Position numbers and translations under genes: made by a program
DNA from: Necropsobacter massiliensis
GTDB taxonomy: Bacteria; Pseudomonadota; Gammaproteobacteria; Enterobacterales; Pasteurellaceae
DNA length: 64,000 nucleotides
Assembly (NCBI RefSeq): GCF_000827595.2
Contig: NZ_LN776178.1
Span: 248,001-312,000, forward strand
Reading direction: 5' to 3'
The notes under the pieces: model-generated
Database searches by the model: none
What the model saw: only the letters and a program-made list of their open reading frames with translations
Told to the model about the DNA's origin: nothing
Part shown: in pieces, positions 16,430 to 26,740 of the stretch
Numbering within the stretch: the stretch's first letter is position 1
How the letters are laid out: each line of letters opens with the position of its first letter

Positions 16430-17485
16430 ATGCTGGAAATGTTAAGAAATTGGTATAACCGCCGCTTTAGTGATCCGCAGGCAATGGCGCTGCTTGCCAT
16501 CCTGTTGTTCGGATTTGTGGCGATTTATTTTTTCAGTGATTTGCTGGCGCCGTTGCTGATTGCGATTGTGTTGGCTTATTTACTGGAATGGCCGATTCGC
16601 ATTTTTAATGAAAAGCTGAAATGTCCACGGCTGCTGGCGACGATTATGGTATTGGGCAGCTTTACCGGGTTGGTGCTGGTGACCAGTCTGGTATTAATTC
16701 CGACGCTGGTGAATCAAACGGTGAATTTATTCAGCGATTTACCGCATATGTTTAATCGTCTGAACGAATGGCTACTTTCCTTGCCGGAAGATTATCCCGA
16801 AGTGGTGGATTATCAAATGGTCGATGCGATTTTCAGCAGTATTAAAAGTAAAATTCTGGGTTTTGGTGAGTCCGCGTTGAAATTTTCCGTCACCTCTATT
16901 TTGAGTTTGGTGACACTCGGCATTTATGCGTTTTTAGTGCCGCTCATGGTGTTTTTTCTGTTAAAAGACAAGCAGGAACTGATGACTTATATCAGCGGTT
17001 TTTTACCGCGCAACCGCACGCTGGCATATAAAGTGTGGCAGGAAATGCAGCTGCAAATTGCCAATTATATTCGTGGTAAAATTGTCGAAATTCTGATTGT
17101 GGCGGTCATCACTTATGTGATCTTCCTGTTTTTCGGGTTAAATTATCCGTTGTTGCTGGCGGTGGCAGTCGGGCTTTCGGTGTTGATTCCTTATATCGGT
17201 GCGGTGCTGGTGACCATCCCGGTGGTGTTGGTGGCGATATTTCAGTTCGGCGCGACGCCGACATTTTGGTGGCTGATGGCGGCCTATTTGGTCACTCAAA
17301 TACTGGACGGTAATTTGTTGGTACCGTTTTTGTTTTCCGAAGCGGTGAATTTACATCCTTTGACGATTATCGTTGCGGTGCTGATTTTCGGCGGGTTATG
17401 GGGTTTCTGGGGGGTGTTTTTTGCCATTCCGTTAGCGACGCTGGTGAAAGCTGTGGTGCACGCCTGGCCATCTGAAGACGCATAA
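16430..17485 (+). CDS. perM: PerM, AI-2E-family inner-membrane permease
   Basis: A 351-residue polytopic membrane protein of the AI-2E transporter family (UPF0118) with seven to eight membrane segments. [22 protein letters not shown] at the start, then [33 protein letters not shown] and [18 protein letters not shown], match E. coli PerM throughout. Its transported substrate is not firmly known. AAGGATA precedes the ATG. mltF follows after 46 bases containing an uptake signal, so the two may be co-transcribed. Confidence 0.92.
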   Translation: MLEMLRNWYNRRFSDPQAMALLAILLFGFVAIYFFSDLLAPLLIAIVLAYLLEWPIRIFNEKLKCPRLLATIMVLGSFTGLVLVTSLVLIPTLVNQTVNLFSDLPHMFNRLNEWLLSLPEDYPEVVDYQMVDAIFSSIKSKILGFGESALKFSVTSILSLVTLGIYAFLVPLMVFFLLKDKQELMTYISGFLPRNRTLAYKVWQEMQLQIANYIRGKIVEILIVAVITYVIFLFFGLNYPLLLAVAVGLSVLIPYIGAVLVTIPVVLVAIFQFGATPTFWWLMAAYLVTQILDGNLLVPFLFSEAVNLHPLTIIVAVLIFGGLWGFWGVFFAIPLATLVKAVVHAWPSEDA

Positions 17486-17531
17486 AAAGTGCGGTGAAAT
17501 TTTTAACGATTTTTAATCTGGCAGGTGTCAT

Positions 17532-19031
17532 GTGAAAGGATTATTTCTACGCATTATCGGTGCCGTTGCGCTGTTGTTATGGGCGATCGACATGGTATTT
17601 CCGTGGCAGAAAATTATGCTGTCGGAAGAAAACCGCTATGGCGCGATTCAGTCACGTGGCAAGCTGATTGTCGGCACGATCAATAACCCGATTTCGTATT
17701 TTATTGGGATCGAAGGACAATCTGGGCTGGAATACGAATTAAGCAAGGCGTTCGCTGATTATTTAAATGTGGAATTGGAAGTGCGCCCGATGGCGACCGG
17801 CGAAGAATTATTTTCCGCCTTAGCCAAACATCAGATCGACATTGCCGCGGCGAATTTACTGTATCAGCCGAGCCGATTGGAAAATTTTCAAATCGGTCCT
17901 GCTTATTATTCTGCTTCTTGGCAGCTGGCTTATCGTAAAGGCGAGAACCGCCCGCTTTCGCTCCAGCAGCTGAATGGCAAACTGGTGATTGCCGCCGGTT
18001 CGGAGCTTGACGCGCTGTTAACTGCATTTAAGGAACAATATCCGCAGCTGAGCTGGACGGTGGCGGATAACACACAGGAAGAATTATTATTGCAAGTTGC
18101 GGAAGGCAAAATTGATTATACGGTAGCCAATTCCATTGATGTCTCCATTACTCAGCAGATTAAACCGCAGCTTGCGGTGGCCTTTGATGTTACCGATGAA
18201 TCCACCGTACACTGGTATTTGCCGAATAATTCCTACAGCGAATTACAGGCGGCGCTGTTGGATTTTATGAATGGTGCGATTGAAACCGGTTTAATTGCGC
18301 GCATTGAAGAAAAATATTTCAACCATTTAGGGCAATTTGATTATGTGGATACCCGTTCATATTTGGCGGCGATAGAAACCACATTGCCCAAATTTGCGCC
18401 GCTGTTTGAAAAATATAAAGGCGAGCTGGATTGGCGCTTGCTGGCGGCAGTGGCGTATCAGGAGTCTCACTGGAATCCTGATGCCACCTCGCCTACCGGA
18501 GTGCGCGGCATGATGATGCTGACTAAAGCGACCGCCGACCGAATGAAAATCGGCAACCGGCGCGATCCGGAACAGAGTATTAAAGCCGGTTCCGAATATT
18601 TGCATTTGCTGTTGGGGCAAATGCCGGACAGTATTTTGCCGGAAGATCTCATTTGGTTCGCCTTGGCGGCCTATAATATGGGATTGGGGCATTTGCTGGA
18701 TGCCCGCCGACTGACTAAAAATCTGGGCGGTGATCCGGATAATTGGCTGGATGTGAAAAAAAATCTCCCGCTATTGGCGGAAAAGCGGCATTATACTCAG
18801 CTGAAATATGGCTATGCGCGGGGATACGAAGCCTTTCAATATGTGGAAAATATACGCCGCTATATGAACAGTATCGTTAATTATCATCGTGTCCGACAGA
18901 ATCAGAGCGAGCAAAATGATACGCAGCCGACAGTGCAACATGAGTCCACAGATATGCGAACGTCGCTGTCGGCGGCAGAAGCCGGGATCAGCAATAAACA
19001 GGTAGAACATAACCAGATAGAAAATAAATGA
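17532..19031 (+). CDS. mltF: MltF, membrane-bound lytic murein transglycosylase F
   Basis: A 499-residue periplasmic enzyme tethered by an N-terminal hydrophobic segment ([20 protein letters not shown]). Residues 45-265 form an amino-acid-binding (SBP-3) regulatory domain, [15 protein letters not shown] to IARIEEKYF. Residues 290-460 are a lytic transglycosylase domain with catalytic Glu311 in [23 protein letters not shown]. It cleaves peptidoglycan to 1,6-anhydromuropeptides. The start is GTG at 17532, with no in-frame ATG close by and a weak AGG upstream. The C-terminal 60 residues are polar and low in conservation. A tiny basic ORF follows after 14 bases. Confidence 0.95.
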   Translation: MKGLFLRIIGAVALLLWAIDMVFPWQKIMLSEENRYGAIQSRGKLIVGTINNPISYFIGIEGQSGLEYELSKAFADYLNVELEVRPMATGEELFSALAKHQIDIAAANLLYQPSRLENFQIGPAYYSASWQLAYRKGENRPLSLQQLNGKLVIAAGSELDALLTAFKEQYPQLSWTVADNTQEELLLQVAEGKIDYTVANSIDVSITQQIKPQLAVAFDVTDESTVHWYLPNNSYSELQAALLDFMNGAIETGLIARIEEKYFNHLGQFDYVDTRSYLAAIETTLPKFAPLFEKYKGELDWRLLAAVAYQESHWNPDATSPTGVRGMMMLTKATADRMKIGNRRDPEQSIKAGSEYLHLLLGQMPDSILPEDLIWFALAAYNMGLGHLLDARRLTKNLGGDPDNWLDVKKNLPLLAEKRHYTQLKYGYARGYEAFQYVENIRRYMNSIVNYHRVRQNQSEQNDTQPTVQHESTDMRTSLSAAEAGISNKQVEHNQIENK

Positions 19032-19045
19032 CAGAAGAGGTTGTT

Positions 19046-19204
19046 ATGGCAGTAAAAAGAAAAACGTTTTTAAAAAAGAATAATCGTAAATTGTTCAGTC
19101 TATCGCAGGGACGCGCGCTGCGCTTGAAACGTCTGAAACAGCGGAAGGCACGATTATGGGCAAGACATTCCTTACAATTTGTGGTGCAGGATATTTGTTG
19201 CTGA
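19046..19204 (+). CDS. Small, very basic protein, 52 residues
   Basis: Reads MAVKRKTFLKKNNRK, then an Arg/Lys/Leu-rich helix (GRALRLKRLKQRKARLWAR) and ends DICC. AGAGG is 6 bases upstream of the ATG and the gene begins 14 bases after mltF, so it looks translated from the mltF message. There is no signal peptide. The charge pattern suggests nucleic-acid or membrane contact; the two C-terminal cysteines are notable. I do not recognise it. A non-coding explanation is possible, because the ORF is short. Confidence 0.5.
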   Translation: MAVKRKTFLKKNNRKLFSLSQGRALRLKRLKQRKARLWARHSLQFVVQDICC

Positions 19205-19219
19205 TTCTCCTAAATAGAG

Positions 19220-19271
19220 AAAAAGTGCGGTGCGTTTTTATAAAATTTTTATAAACACACCGCACTTTTTT
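19220..19271. terminator. Bidirectional uptake-signal terminator
   Basis: AAAAAGTGCGGTG (19220-19232) pairs with CACCGCACTTTTT (19258-19270). T-runs lie on both strands, between the rightward mltF unit and the leftward nhaB-dsbB unit. Confidence 0.8.
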
Positions 19272-19275
19272 GCGG

Positions 19276-19809
19276 TTATTTAAAAAGCAGGCGACGTTTT
19301 TTTGTCGTCTTCAGCTGGCTGATAAGCAACAGCACAAAGAGTAGACTATAAAAGGCAAAGATAACCGCAATCCATTGCGCCATTGACAGCCCCCAGAGTT
19401 CCCAGACCACATCCGAGCAGGAACCGTAAGGGCTAAACACGGCGGGAAACCACTTATCCAACGGCAGCGTTTGTGGAAACTCCACCATATAGGAGCATTG
19501 ATTCCAAGGGGCGGGATGCAGCTGATAATCCACATGTTTAAGCGCCAACAGCAGCCCTTTCAGCGCGCTGCACAAGCCGACTAATAACGCGAGCAGGCGC
19601 AAAATGAGCAAGCGGGGCGCGATAAGCCCGATTAGACCTGCAATGGCGATACCGAATAATGCCACACGTTCGTAAATACACATGACGCAGGGCGCCAACC
19701 CCATACCGTGCTGAAAGTAAAGCGCACTGCCTTCCAGCGCCAGTGCGGACAGCAACAGCAGCAGCCAGCCGGCGCGGTGTATTGATAAGTCTTTTAAGTA
19801 GTTGAGCAT
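19276..19809 (-). CDS. dsbB: DsbB, disulfide bond formation protein B
   Basis: A 177-residue inner-membrane oxidase with four helices that re-oxidises DsbA and passes electrons to quinone. Both periplasmic cysteine pairs are present: Cys41/Cys44 in PCVMCIYERV and Cys105/Cys131 in NQCSYMVEF and YGSCSDVVW. Only 21 bases separate it from nhaB upstream, so the two are probably one operon, an arrangement also seen in enterics. Confidence 0.96.
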   Translation of the reverse strand: MLNYLKDLSIHRAGWLLLLLSALALEGSALYFQHGMGLAPCVMCIYERVALFGIAIAGLIGLIAPRLLILRLLALLVGLCSALKGLLLALKHVDYQLHPAPWNQCSYMVEFPQTLPLDKWFPAVFSPYGSCSDVVWELWGLSMAQWIAVIFAFYSLLFVLLLISQLKTTKKRRLLFK

Positions 19810-19830
19810 TATTTTTCCTTTATATGTTTA

Positions 19831-21372
19831 TTATACCGGCATAATAAGCCCCAACTGAGTGAATACTTGGGTTGCCGCCGGCAGCACATATTCTACCGCA
19901 AGTAAACCGATTAAAGACAGCACAATAGTATATGGTAGCGCCATGTAAACCATTTTGCCGTACGACAAACGGATAAGCGGTGCCAGTGATGAGGTGAGCA
20001 AGAACAAAAATGCGGCTTGTCCGTTCGGGGTGGCAACAGACGGCAGATTTGTGCCGGTATTGATTGCCACGGCGATCAGTTCGAACTGTCCGAGAGAAAT
20101 CACGCCCTGTTCCAGCGCGGCTTTCGCTTCGTTGATGTAAACCGTTGCGACGAACACGTTATCAGAAATCGCAGAAAGGACACCATTGAAAATATAGAAC
20201 AGAATTAGTTGTGCGCTTTCGCTGGCGGATAAGACGAAATGGATGATCGGCGCGAATAATTGCTGATCGATAATGACCGCCACTACAGAGAAAAAAACCA
20301 CCAACAGCGCGGTAAACGGCAGCGATTCTTGAAATGCTTTACCTAAGGCATGTTCGCTGGTTACGCCGCACAGCGAGGTGCACAAAATGATAATGCTTAA
20401 ACCGATAAGACCGACTGCGGCTAAATGAAACGCCAGACCGATAACCAACCAAATACCGACGAGCGCCTGAATAACCAGTTTGATCCGTTCCTGTTTGTTC
20501 ATTTTGAGTTCGCGATTGCGATCGAATTTGGCTAAAACGCCCCAGACTTTACGCGGCAGTTTGGCACCGTAGCCGAAGAGACGCAGTTTTTCTACCAATG
20601 CGCAGGTCAGCACGCCGCATACCAGCACCGGTACGGTAACCGGGCTCATACGCAGGAAAAATTCACCGAATGCCCATTTTGCCTGTTCCGCAATAATCAG
20701 ATTTTGTGGTTCGCCTACCATGGTCATTACGCCGCCGAGCGCAGTACCGACCGCTGCGTGCATCATTAAGCTGCGCAGAAATGCTCGGAATTGCTCCAGC
20801 GTTTCTTTTCGGTTACCGATATGTTTATCGTCGTTAATATCATCGGAATCATCGAAATTTTTTCCTGACGCCACTTTATGATACACCCCGTAAAAGCCCA
20901 TGCCGACGCTGATAATGACTGCAACGACGGTTAACGCATCAAGAAAGGCGGAGAGAAAAGCGGCGCTGAGACAGAAAGAAAGTGAGAGAACCAGTTTGGA
21001 ACGAATGCTGAGCAACAGTTTGGTGAAGACGAATAACAGCAATTGTTTCATAAAGTAGATACCGGCGACCATAAACATCAGCAACAGGATCACTTCAAAA
21101 TTAGCCATAATTTCGGCTTTCACGTGCTCCGGTTTGGTCATGCCGATGATTACGGCTTCCAGTGCCAGCAACCCGCCCGGTTGCAACGGATAACATTTTA
21201 ATGCCATAGCGAGGGTAAAAATGAATTCCGCTACCAGTACCCAGCCGGCGAGAAAGGGACTGACGAAAAAAAATAACAACGGATTTAAAATAAGAAACCC
21301 CACAATAGATAATTTATACCAATCAGGGCTGGGACCTAAAAAATTTTTAAAAAATGCTTGTGTATAACTCAT
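19831..21372 (-). CDS. nhaB: NhaB, Na+/H+ antiporter
   Basis: A 513-residue polytopic antiporter that extrudes Na+ in exchange for H+. [40 protein letters not shown] at the start and [37 protein letters not shown] in the middle are NhaB hallmarks; about 12 membrane segments. The frame opens 12 codons earlier, but ATG 21372 begins the conserved region and has AAGG upstream. It is divergent from fadR (139 bases between starts), as in E. coli, with dsbB downstream. Confidence 0.96.
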   Translation of the reverse strand: MSYTQAFFKNFLGPSPDWYKLSIVGFLILNPLLFFFVSPFLAGWVLVAEFIFTLAMALKCYPLQPGGLLALEAVIIGMTKPEHVKAEIMANFEVILLLMFMVAGIYFMKQLLLFVFTKLLLSIRSKLVLSLSFCLSAAFLSAFLDALTVVAVIISVGMGFYGVYHKVASGKNFDDSDDINDDKHIGNRKETLEQFRAFLRSLMMHAAVGTALGGVMTMVGEPQNLIIAEQAKWAFGEFFLRMSPVTVPVLVCGVLTCALVEKLRLFGYGAKLPRKVWGVLAKFDRNRELKMNKQERIKLVIQALVGIWLVIGLAFHLAAVGLIGLSIIILCTSLCGVTSEHALGKAFQESLPFTALLVVFFSVVAVIIDQQLFAPIIHFVLSASESAQLILFYIFNGVLSAISDNVFVATVYINEAKAALEQGVISLGQFELIAVAINTGTNLPSVATPNGQAAFLFLLTSSLAPLIRLSYGKMVYMALPYTIVLSLIGLLAVEYVLPAATQVFTQLGLIMPV

Positions 21373-21511
21373 AATATTTACAACCTTAATATAAAAAAAT
21401 GCATCCATATAATTGTAATATATACTGCTTTCAAGGATAATAAGAAATCTTTATTTTGTTATCTATATCACAATTTTTTCAATATTATACAGAATTATAC
21501 AGAAGAAACGC

Positions 21512-22237
21512 ATGAATAATAATCAACCGCTGCTCAAAGCGCAGAGTCCGGCCGGTTTGGCGGAAGAATATATTGTTAAAAGTATTTGGAATAATCATTT
21601 TCCGCCGGGTTCGGATTTGCCGGCGGAGCGGGAACTGGCGGATAAAATCGGCGTGACCAGAACGACGTTGCGCGAAGTTTTGCAACGTTTGGCGCGTGAC
21701 GGTTGGCTGTTGATTCAGCACGGCAAACCGACCCGGGTTAATAATGTGTGGGAAACCGCCGGGCCGAATATTATCCACACCCTGATCCAACTGGACAAAT
21801 CTGTGATTCCGGTGATTATTACCAACGTCGTGTCATTACGCACCCGTATGGGCGAACATTATATTCCGGAAGCCATTCAGCTGGATGCGGCAGCATCATT
21901 GAAACTGTTTGAAAATCTACCGCACTTGGCAGATACGCCACAGGCTTATGCCGAATTCGATTATAATCTGTACCGCAGTTTCACCTTTGTGGCAAATAAA
22001 CCGGTGTACGGATTGATTCTAAACAGCTTTAAAGCGTTATATCACCAAGTTGCCTCGTTATTTTTCTCCGACGCACAATCCAGAGCGTTTACATTAAGTT
22101 TTTATCAGGAATTGCAGGAAAGCTGCCGCCTCGGCGATATTGAGCGGGCAGCGGTGTGCTTAATGGAAAACCGCGAGCGCAGCAGCGGGATTTGGAAATC
22201 CATGCTCCATCATTTACCGCCAGATTTCGGTGAATAA
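21512..22237 (+). CDS. fadR: FadR, fatty-acid-responsive GntR-family regulator
   Basis: A 241-residue regulator: N-terminal winged helix (residues 10-75; FPPGSDLPAERELADKIGVTRTTLREVLQRLARDGWL) and a C-terminal acyl-CoA-binding helical domain. It binds DNA in the absence of long-chain acyl-CoA, repressing degradation genes and activating unsaturated fatty-acid synthesis. Divergent from nhaB as in E. coli. One uptake signal (near 21917) lies inside the gene. No obvious FadR operator was identified by eye in the intergenic region. Confidence 0.95.
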   Translation: MNNNQPLLKAQSPAGLAEEYIVKSIWNNHFPPGSDLPAERELADKIGVTRTTLREVLQRLARDGWLLIQHGKPTRVNNVWETAGPNIIHTLIQLDKSVIPVIITNVVSLRTRMGEHYIPEAIQLDAAASLKLFENLPHLADTPQAYAEFDYNLYRSFTFVANKPVYGLILNSFKALYHQVASLFFSDAQSRAFTLSFYQELQESCRLGDIERAAVCLMENRERSSGIWKSMLHHLPPDFGE

Positions 22238-22270
22238 AAAACCGCCGGTTTTATTTTTAACGCGGCGGTT
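22238..22270 (-). terminator. Terminator of alaA
   Basis: Minus strand AACCGCCG / CGGCGGTT stem with a 15-base loop, followed by TTTTTATTC. It lies between the convergent fadR and alaA genes. Confidence 0.78.
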
Positions 22271-22291
22271 AGCACAAAGAAGACCGCCCGT

Positions 22292-23506
22292 TTATTGATG
22301 ATAATGTTGTAAAAAACGGGCAAATTTGGTTAATGCGGCGTCGATCTGATGCACATAAGGCAACGTGACGATACGGAAGTGATCGGGTTCGTGCCAGTTA
22401 AAACCGCGTCCGTGTACCAGTAGCACTTTCTCCTGACGCAGCAAATCCAGCACCATTTTTTCATCATCGTAAATATTGAACTTTTTCGTGTCGATTTTCG
22501 GGAACATATACAACGCGCCCATCGGTTTTACACAGCTAACACCCGGAATTTGATTAATCAGTTCAAATGCCTTGTTGCGCTGTTCCAGCAAACGCCCGCC
22601 GGGTAAAATAAATTCGTTAATACTTTGATAGCCGCCCAGCGCAGTTTGAATGGCATGCTGCATCGGATGGTTGGCACACAAACGCATGGACGCCAGCATA
22701 TCCAGCCCTTCAATATAACCTTTAGCCTGTTTTTTCGGTCCGTTGAGAATCATCCAACCCTGTCGGAAACCGGCGACCCGATAAGCTTTTGACAGACCGT
22801 TTAAGGTAATGGTGAGCAAATCCGGTGCCAGTGCCGCGATATGATGATGTTGCGCATCGTCATAGAGAATTTTGTCGTAAATTTCATCGGCGAAAATAAT
22901 CAGATTATGCCGGCGCGCGGTGGCGACAATCTGTTCTAATAGCGCTTTGCTGTACACCGCACCGGTCGGATTATTCGGATTAATAATCACAATGGCTTTC
23001 GTGCGAGCGGTGATTTTAGCGTTTATGTCGTCAATATCCGGGAACCAATCCGCCTGTTCGTCACACAGATAATGCACCGCCTTACCGCCCGCCAAGGTTG
23101 CCGCCGCAGTCCATAAAGGATAATCGGGCATCGGAATCAACACCTCATCGCCATTGTTCAACAAGGCCTGCATAGCCATCATAATCAGTTCGGAAACGCC
23201 ATTGCCGATATACACATCGTTGACGGTGGCGCCGTGAATGCCTTTGGACTGATAATATTGCACGATAGCTTTACGCGCCGAATACAGCCCTTTGGAATCG
23301 CAATATCCCTGTGCGGCGGGCAGATTGCGTAAAATATCCACCAGAATTTCATCAGGCGCTTCAAAACCGAAAGGTGCGGGGTTACCGATATTCAGTTTTA
23401 AAATTTTATTTCCTTCCTCTTCCAGCCGCAGCGCTTCTTTGTGTACCGGTCCGCGGATGTCATAACAGACATGTTCCAATTTATCTGATTTAGGAAATAT
23501 ATTCAT
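22292..23506 (-). CDS. alaA: AlaA, glutamate-pyruvate aminotransferase
   Basis: A 404-residue class I PLP aminotransferase that makes alanine from pyruvate and glutamate. Visible motifs: KLNIGNPAPFGF, NPNNPTGAVYS (substrate/PLP loop), FADEIYDKILYDD (Asp-Tyr pair) and the PLP lysine in LNGLSKAYRVAGFRQGW. The full length and N terminus (MNIFPKSDKLEHVCYDIRGPV) match E. coli AlaA (YfbQ). AAGGA precedes the ATG. The 235-base gap to divergent menF holds two opposed uptake signals (near 23623 and 23679) and nothing else recognised. Confidence 0.95.
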   Translation of the reverse strand: MNIFPKSDKLEHVCYDIRGPVHKEALRLEEEGNKILKLNIGNPAPFGFEAPDEILVDILRNLPAAQGYCDSKGLYSARKAIVQYYQSKGIHGATVNDVYIGNGVSELIMMAMQALLNNGDEVLIPMPDYPLWTAAATLAGGKAVHYLCDEQADWFPDIDDINAKITARTKAIVIINPNNPTGAVYSKALLEQIVATARRHNLIIFADEIYDKILYDDAQHHHIAALAPDLLTITLNGLSKAYRVAGFRQGWMILNGPKKQAKGYIEGLDMLASMRLCANHPMQHAIQTALGGYQSINEFILPGGRLLEQRNKAFELINQIPGVSCVKPMGALYMFPKIDTKKFNIYDDEKMVLDLLRQEKVLLVHGRGFNWHEPDHFRIVTLPYVHQIDAALTKFARFLQHYHQ

Positions 23507-23741
23507 GGTGATAATCCTTATTATCTTGTTGTGATTGAGAAAACGAAAACTGCATTTACGGTCATCGATGATGTGTTATACAACGGCTGATGCGCTTCGC
23601 ATGCTGAAACGGCGCTTTTGTCACCGCACTTTACGCTTATTTTTTGAAGATGAAAAGATTTTGTAAAAAATTCCGATAAAGTGCGGTAGAATTAACGCTT
23701 ATTTTTAACTTATTTTATCGCTAAAAACAACGCTTTTCTCA

Positions 23742-25016
23742 ATGGATAATTTGCAATCAATCAAAAATCGGTTAATTGAACGGATTCGCTTTCATCAGCC
23801 GCAAACGCAGGAAATCAGCGAGTTTCGCATAGAAAGCGTAATGACGGTGACAATGCTGAGTTGGTTGAAAGCACAGCAGAGTTATCCCCAATTCTATTTT
23901 AATTTTCGCGACAGTCGATGCCAGCTTGCGGCGTTAGGCAAAGTGCGGTCATTTTCCGCACCGAATCAGGCGCAGGATTTTGTCCGTCGTTTGTCGCTGC
24001 CGTTGCTCGGCGGGCTAAAATTTTATGATGAGGGTGAGTTTTTTCTGCCGCGGCTGCTACTGCGCCGGCATGCAACGCATTTGACCGTCAGCCTGTTTAT
24101 TGATAATCGCAAACCGCTGCGGCAGGAATGTGATGCGGCGTTAAGTTGTTTGGAAACTTTTGCGAACACGACCGCACTTTGTTCCGTTCACCGGGCAATC
24201 CGTTTATACGGACAAAAGGCGACGCAGACTGAGTGGTGTCAATGGGTGGAGCAGGCGCTGGCGGCGATTCGCCGCGGCGAGCTGCGTAAAAGCGTATTGG
24301 CTAACGAAACCTGTTTTCAAACCGAAAGTGCGCTGAACGCCAAGGATTTTCTGGCGGAAAGCGAACGCCGGAATTTAGGTTGTTACCATTTTTTATGGGC
24401 GCAGGATGCCGAACATGCGTTTGTCGGTTCGCCGCCGGAACGCCTCTATCGGCGTGAGGGTACGCAGTTACAGACCGAAGCACTGGCGGGAACGGCGCTG
24501 ATGACGGAAGATGCGCAGTTTAATCGTCAGCAGGCGCAATGGCTATTGCAGGATCAAAAAAATATTTATGAAAATCAGTTAGTGGCGGATGATATTCGGC
24601 ACAAACTGCAACCCTATGTCCGACAGCTGACGGTGTCCGAGCTGGGTTTAAAACAATTGCGTCAGGTGCAGCATTTAAGACGCCATATATTTGCCGAGTT
24701 ACATTGCGGTTATGGCGATGAGACTTGCCTACAGGCAATGCATCCAACCGCTGCGGTCGCCGGTTTGCCGCAGCGGGCGGCGCTGGATTTTTTACGCCGC
24801 ACGGAATGTTTTAACCGCGAATGGTACGCCGGTACTTTGGGGATCATGGAAACGGCGCAAGCGGAGTTTTGTGTTGCAATTCGCTCCGCTTTTGTGGAAG
24901 GGGATAAAATTCGTGTATTTGCCGGTGCGGGTATTGTTGAGGGTTCGGTTCCCTTGCTAGAATGGCAGGAGATCGAACGTAAAGCGTTAGGATTAGTCTC
25001 ATTATTACAAGAATGA
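23742..25016 (+). CDS. menF: MenF, menaquinone-specific isochorismate synthase
   Basis: A 424-residue chorismate-utilising enzyme converting chorismate to isochorismate, the entry to menaquinone. The C-terminal two thirds carries the family core: RRGELRKSVLANE (catalytic Lys region), FVGSPPERLYRREG, TEALAGTALM, ELHCGY, HPTAAVAGLPQ, EREWY-like FNREWYAGTLG and RVFAGAGIVEGS. First gene of a menF-menD-menH cluster; menD starts 16 bases after its stop. Two uptake signals are inside the gene. Assigned to menF, not entC, because of the men neighbours. Confidence 0.95.
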   Translation: MDNLQSIKNRLIERIRFHQPQTQEISEFRIESVMTVTMLSWLKAQQSYPQFYFNFRDSRCQLAALGKVRSFSAPNQAQDFVRRLSLPLLGGLKFYDEGEFFLPRLLLRRHATHLTVSLFIDNRKPLRQECDAALSCLETFANTTALCSVHRAIRLYGQKATQTEWCQWVEQALAAIRRGELRKSVLANETCFQTESALNAKDFLAESERRNLGCYHFLWAQDAEHAFVGSPPERLYRREGTQLQTEALAGTALMTEDAQFNRQQAQWLLQDQKNIYENQLVADDIRHKLQPYVRQLTVSELGLKQLRQVQHLRRHIFAELHCGYGDETCLQAMHPTAAVAGLPQRAALDFLRRTECFNREWYAGTLGIMETAQAEFCVAIRSAFVEGDKIRVFAGAGIVEGSVPLLEWQEIERKALGLVSLLQE

Positions 25017-25032
25017 AAAACGGAGAACAACT

Positions 25033-26739
25033 ATGTCTGTGAGTGTATTTAATCGTTGTTGGTCAAAAGTGATTTTAGAAACGCTTGTACGACAAGGCGT
25101 TACCCACTTCTGTATCGCACCGGGTTCCCGTTCCACCCCGTTAACGCTAGAGGCAGCCCGTTTGCAGGACGGGCGCCGTGCAGTTTGCCACACACATTTT
25201 GATGAACGCGGACTCGGTTTTTTCGCGCTGGGACTGGCTAAAGCCGTCAACGCGCCGGTCGCGGTGATTGTCACCTCCGGTACCGCCGCGGCGAATTTGT
25301 ATCCCGCTATTGTGGAGGCGCGCCAAAGTGCGGTGAATTTAATCGTGCTGACCGCCGATCGCCCGCCGGAATTGTTGGAATGCGGTGCGAATCAGGCGAT
25401 CGTTCAGCAACGTCTGTTTGCCGATTATCCGGTTTCCACGCTGGATTTGCCGCGACCGAGTGAGGATTATGCGGCGGATTGGCTGATTTCCGTATTGGAA
25501 CAGGCATGTTACCGGCAACAACGACAGCCGGGCGTGGTGCATATCAATGTGCCGTTTGCCGAACCGTTGTATGCCGCGCAAACCGATGAGATTGATACTC
25601 ACCCTTGGTTGGCTAAGGTGCAGCGCTGGCTGGCTCAGCATAAGGCGCGCACCGTGTATTCGCCTTTGCAACAGGAAGTCTTGATGCACGAACACTGGGA
25701 TCACTGGCGCACTAAACGCGGCGTGATCGTGGCGGGTAAAATGCCCTTAGCACAATCCATGGGGATCAGCGCTTGGGCGAATACGATGGGGTGGATTTTG
25801 CTGACGGATGTTCAGTCCGGAGTGGAACCGAGCCTGCCTTATGCGGATATTTGGCTTGCCAATCAAACGGTGAGAAAAAAATTGCTGGAAGCGGATATTG
25901 TGATCCAACTGGGTTCGCGCTTTATCAGTAAACGAATTAACCAATTTTTAAGCGAGTTCCACGGTGAATACTGGATTGTTGAAGACAGCCACAATGCGGT
26001 TGATCCTTATCATCATGCTCACACCCGCTTTAATGCCAAAATTCACCATTGGTTGCGCGCGCATCCGCCACTGCGGCAAAAACCTTGGCTGCTTGAGCCG
26101 TTGGCGTTGGCGAAATTCTGCGCCACCTTTGTGGAACAGCAGGTAGGCGGTAATTTGAATGAAGCCTCTCTGGCCCACCATATTGAGCGCATATTGCCAA
26201 ATAACGGCATTTTGTTTTTGGGTAATAGTTTATTTGTGCGTCTGGTTGATGCGTTGACCAAGCTGCCGGAGGGCTATCCTGTCTACACTAATCGCGGCGC
26301 CAGCGGTATTGACGGCTTGCTGGCTACCGCCGCCGGAATTGGTGTTGGCGCCAATCAGCCGTTAGTGGCGATGATCGGCGACACCTCTGCGCTGTATGAT
26401 TTGAATTCGCTGGCATTGTTTAAAAACGTTAATCAACCGACGATTATTTTTATTATTAATAATAACGGCGGGGCGATTTTCGATATGTTACCGGTGGACA
26501 CCGAAGTCAAAGACCGCTTTTACCGCATGCCGCACAATCTTGAGTTTTCACAGGCGGCGTCGATGTTTGATCTGAAATATGCCCGTCCTTATACTTGGGC
26601 AGATTTAAGTTCAGTGCTGAAACATGCCTATTCGCGCCGTGAAACCACCTTAATTGAAATCAAAGTGGCTTCCAGCGATGGCAGTAATATTTATAAACGC
26701 TTGATTGAACAGATCAGTTACGCCGTTATCGGAGCCTGA
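25033..26739 (+). CDS. menD: MenD, SEPHCHC synthase
   Basis: A 568-residue thiamine-diphosphate enzyme that adds a succinic-semialdehyde unit from 2-oxoglutarate to isochorismate. Motifs: CIAPGSRSTPLTLEAARL at the N terminus, HFDERGLGFFALGLAKA (catalytic Glu region), TSGTAAANLYPAIVEARQS, and the ThDP-binding GDTSALYDLNSLALFKNVNQPTIIFIINNNGGAIFDMLP. AACGGAGAA sits upstream of the ATG. menH begins one base after its stop, implying coupled translation. Confidence 0.97.
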   Translation: MSVSVFNRCWSKVILETLVRQGVTHFCIAPGSRSTPLTLEAARLQDGRRAVCHTHFDERGLGFFALGLAKAVNAPVAVIVTSGTAAANLYPAIVEARQSAVNLIVLTADRPPELLECGANQAIVQQRLFADYPVSTLDLPRPSEDYAADWLISVLEQACYRQQRQPGVVHINVPFAEPLYAAQTDEIDTHPWLAKVQRWLAQHKARTVYSPLQQEVLMHEHWDHWRTKRGVIVAGKMPLAQSMGISAWANTMGWILLTDVQSGVEPSLPYADIWLANQTVRKKLLEADIVIQLGSRFISKRINQFLSEFHGEYWIVEDSHNAVDPYHHAHTRFNAKIHHWLRAHPPLRQKPWLLEPLALAKFCATFVEQQVGGNLNEASLAHHIERILPNNGILFLGNSLFVRLVDALTKLPEGYPVYTNRGASGIDGLLATAAGIGVGANQPLVAMIGDTSALYDLNSLALFKNVNQPTIIFIINNNGGAIFDMLPVDTEVKDRFYRMPHNLEFSQAASMFDLKYARPYTWADLSSVLKHAYSRRETTLIEIKVASSDGSNIYKRLIEQISYAVIGA

Positions 26740-26740
26740 T

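Noticed and set aside
23507-23741. Riboswitch or small RNA between alaA and menF
   Set aside because: Only two uptake signals and ordinary AT-rich sequence are seen; no convincing fold.
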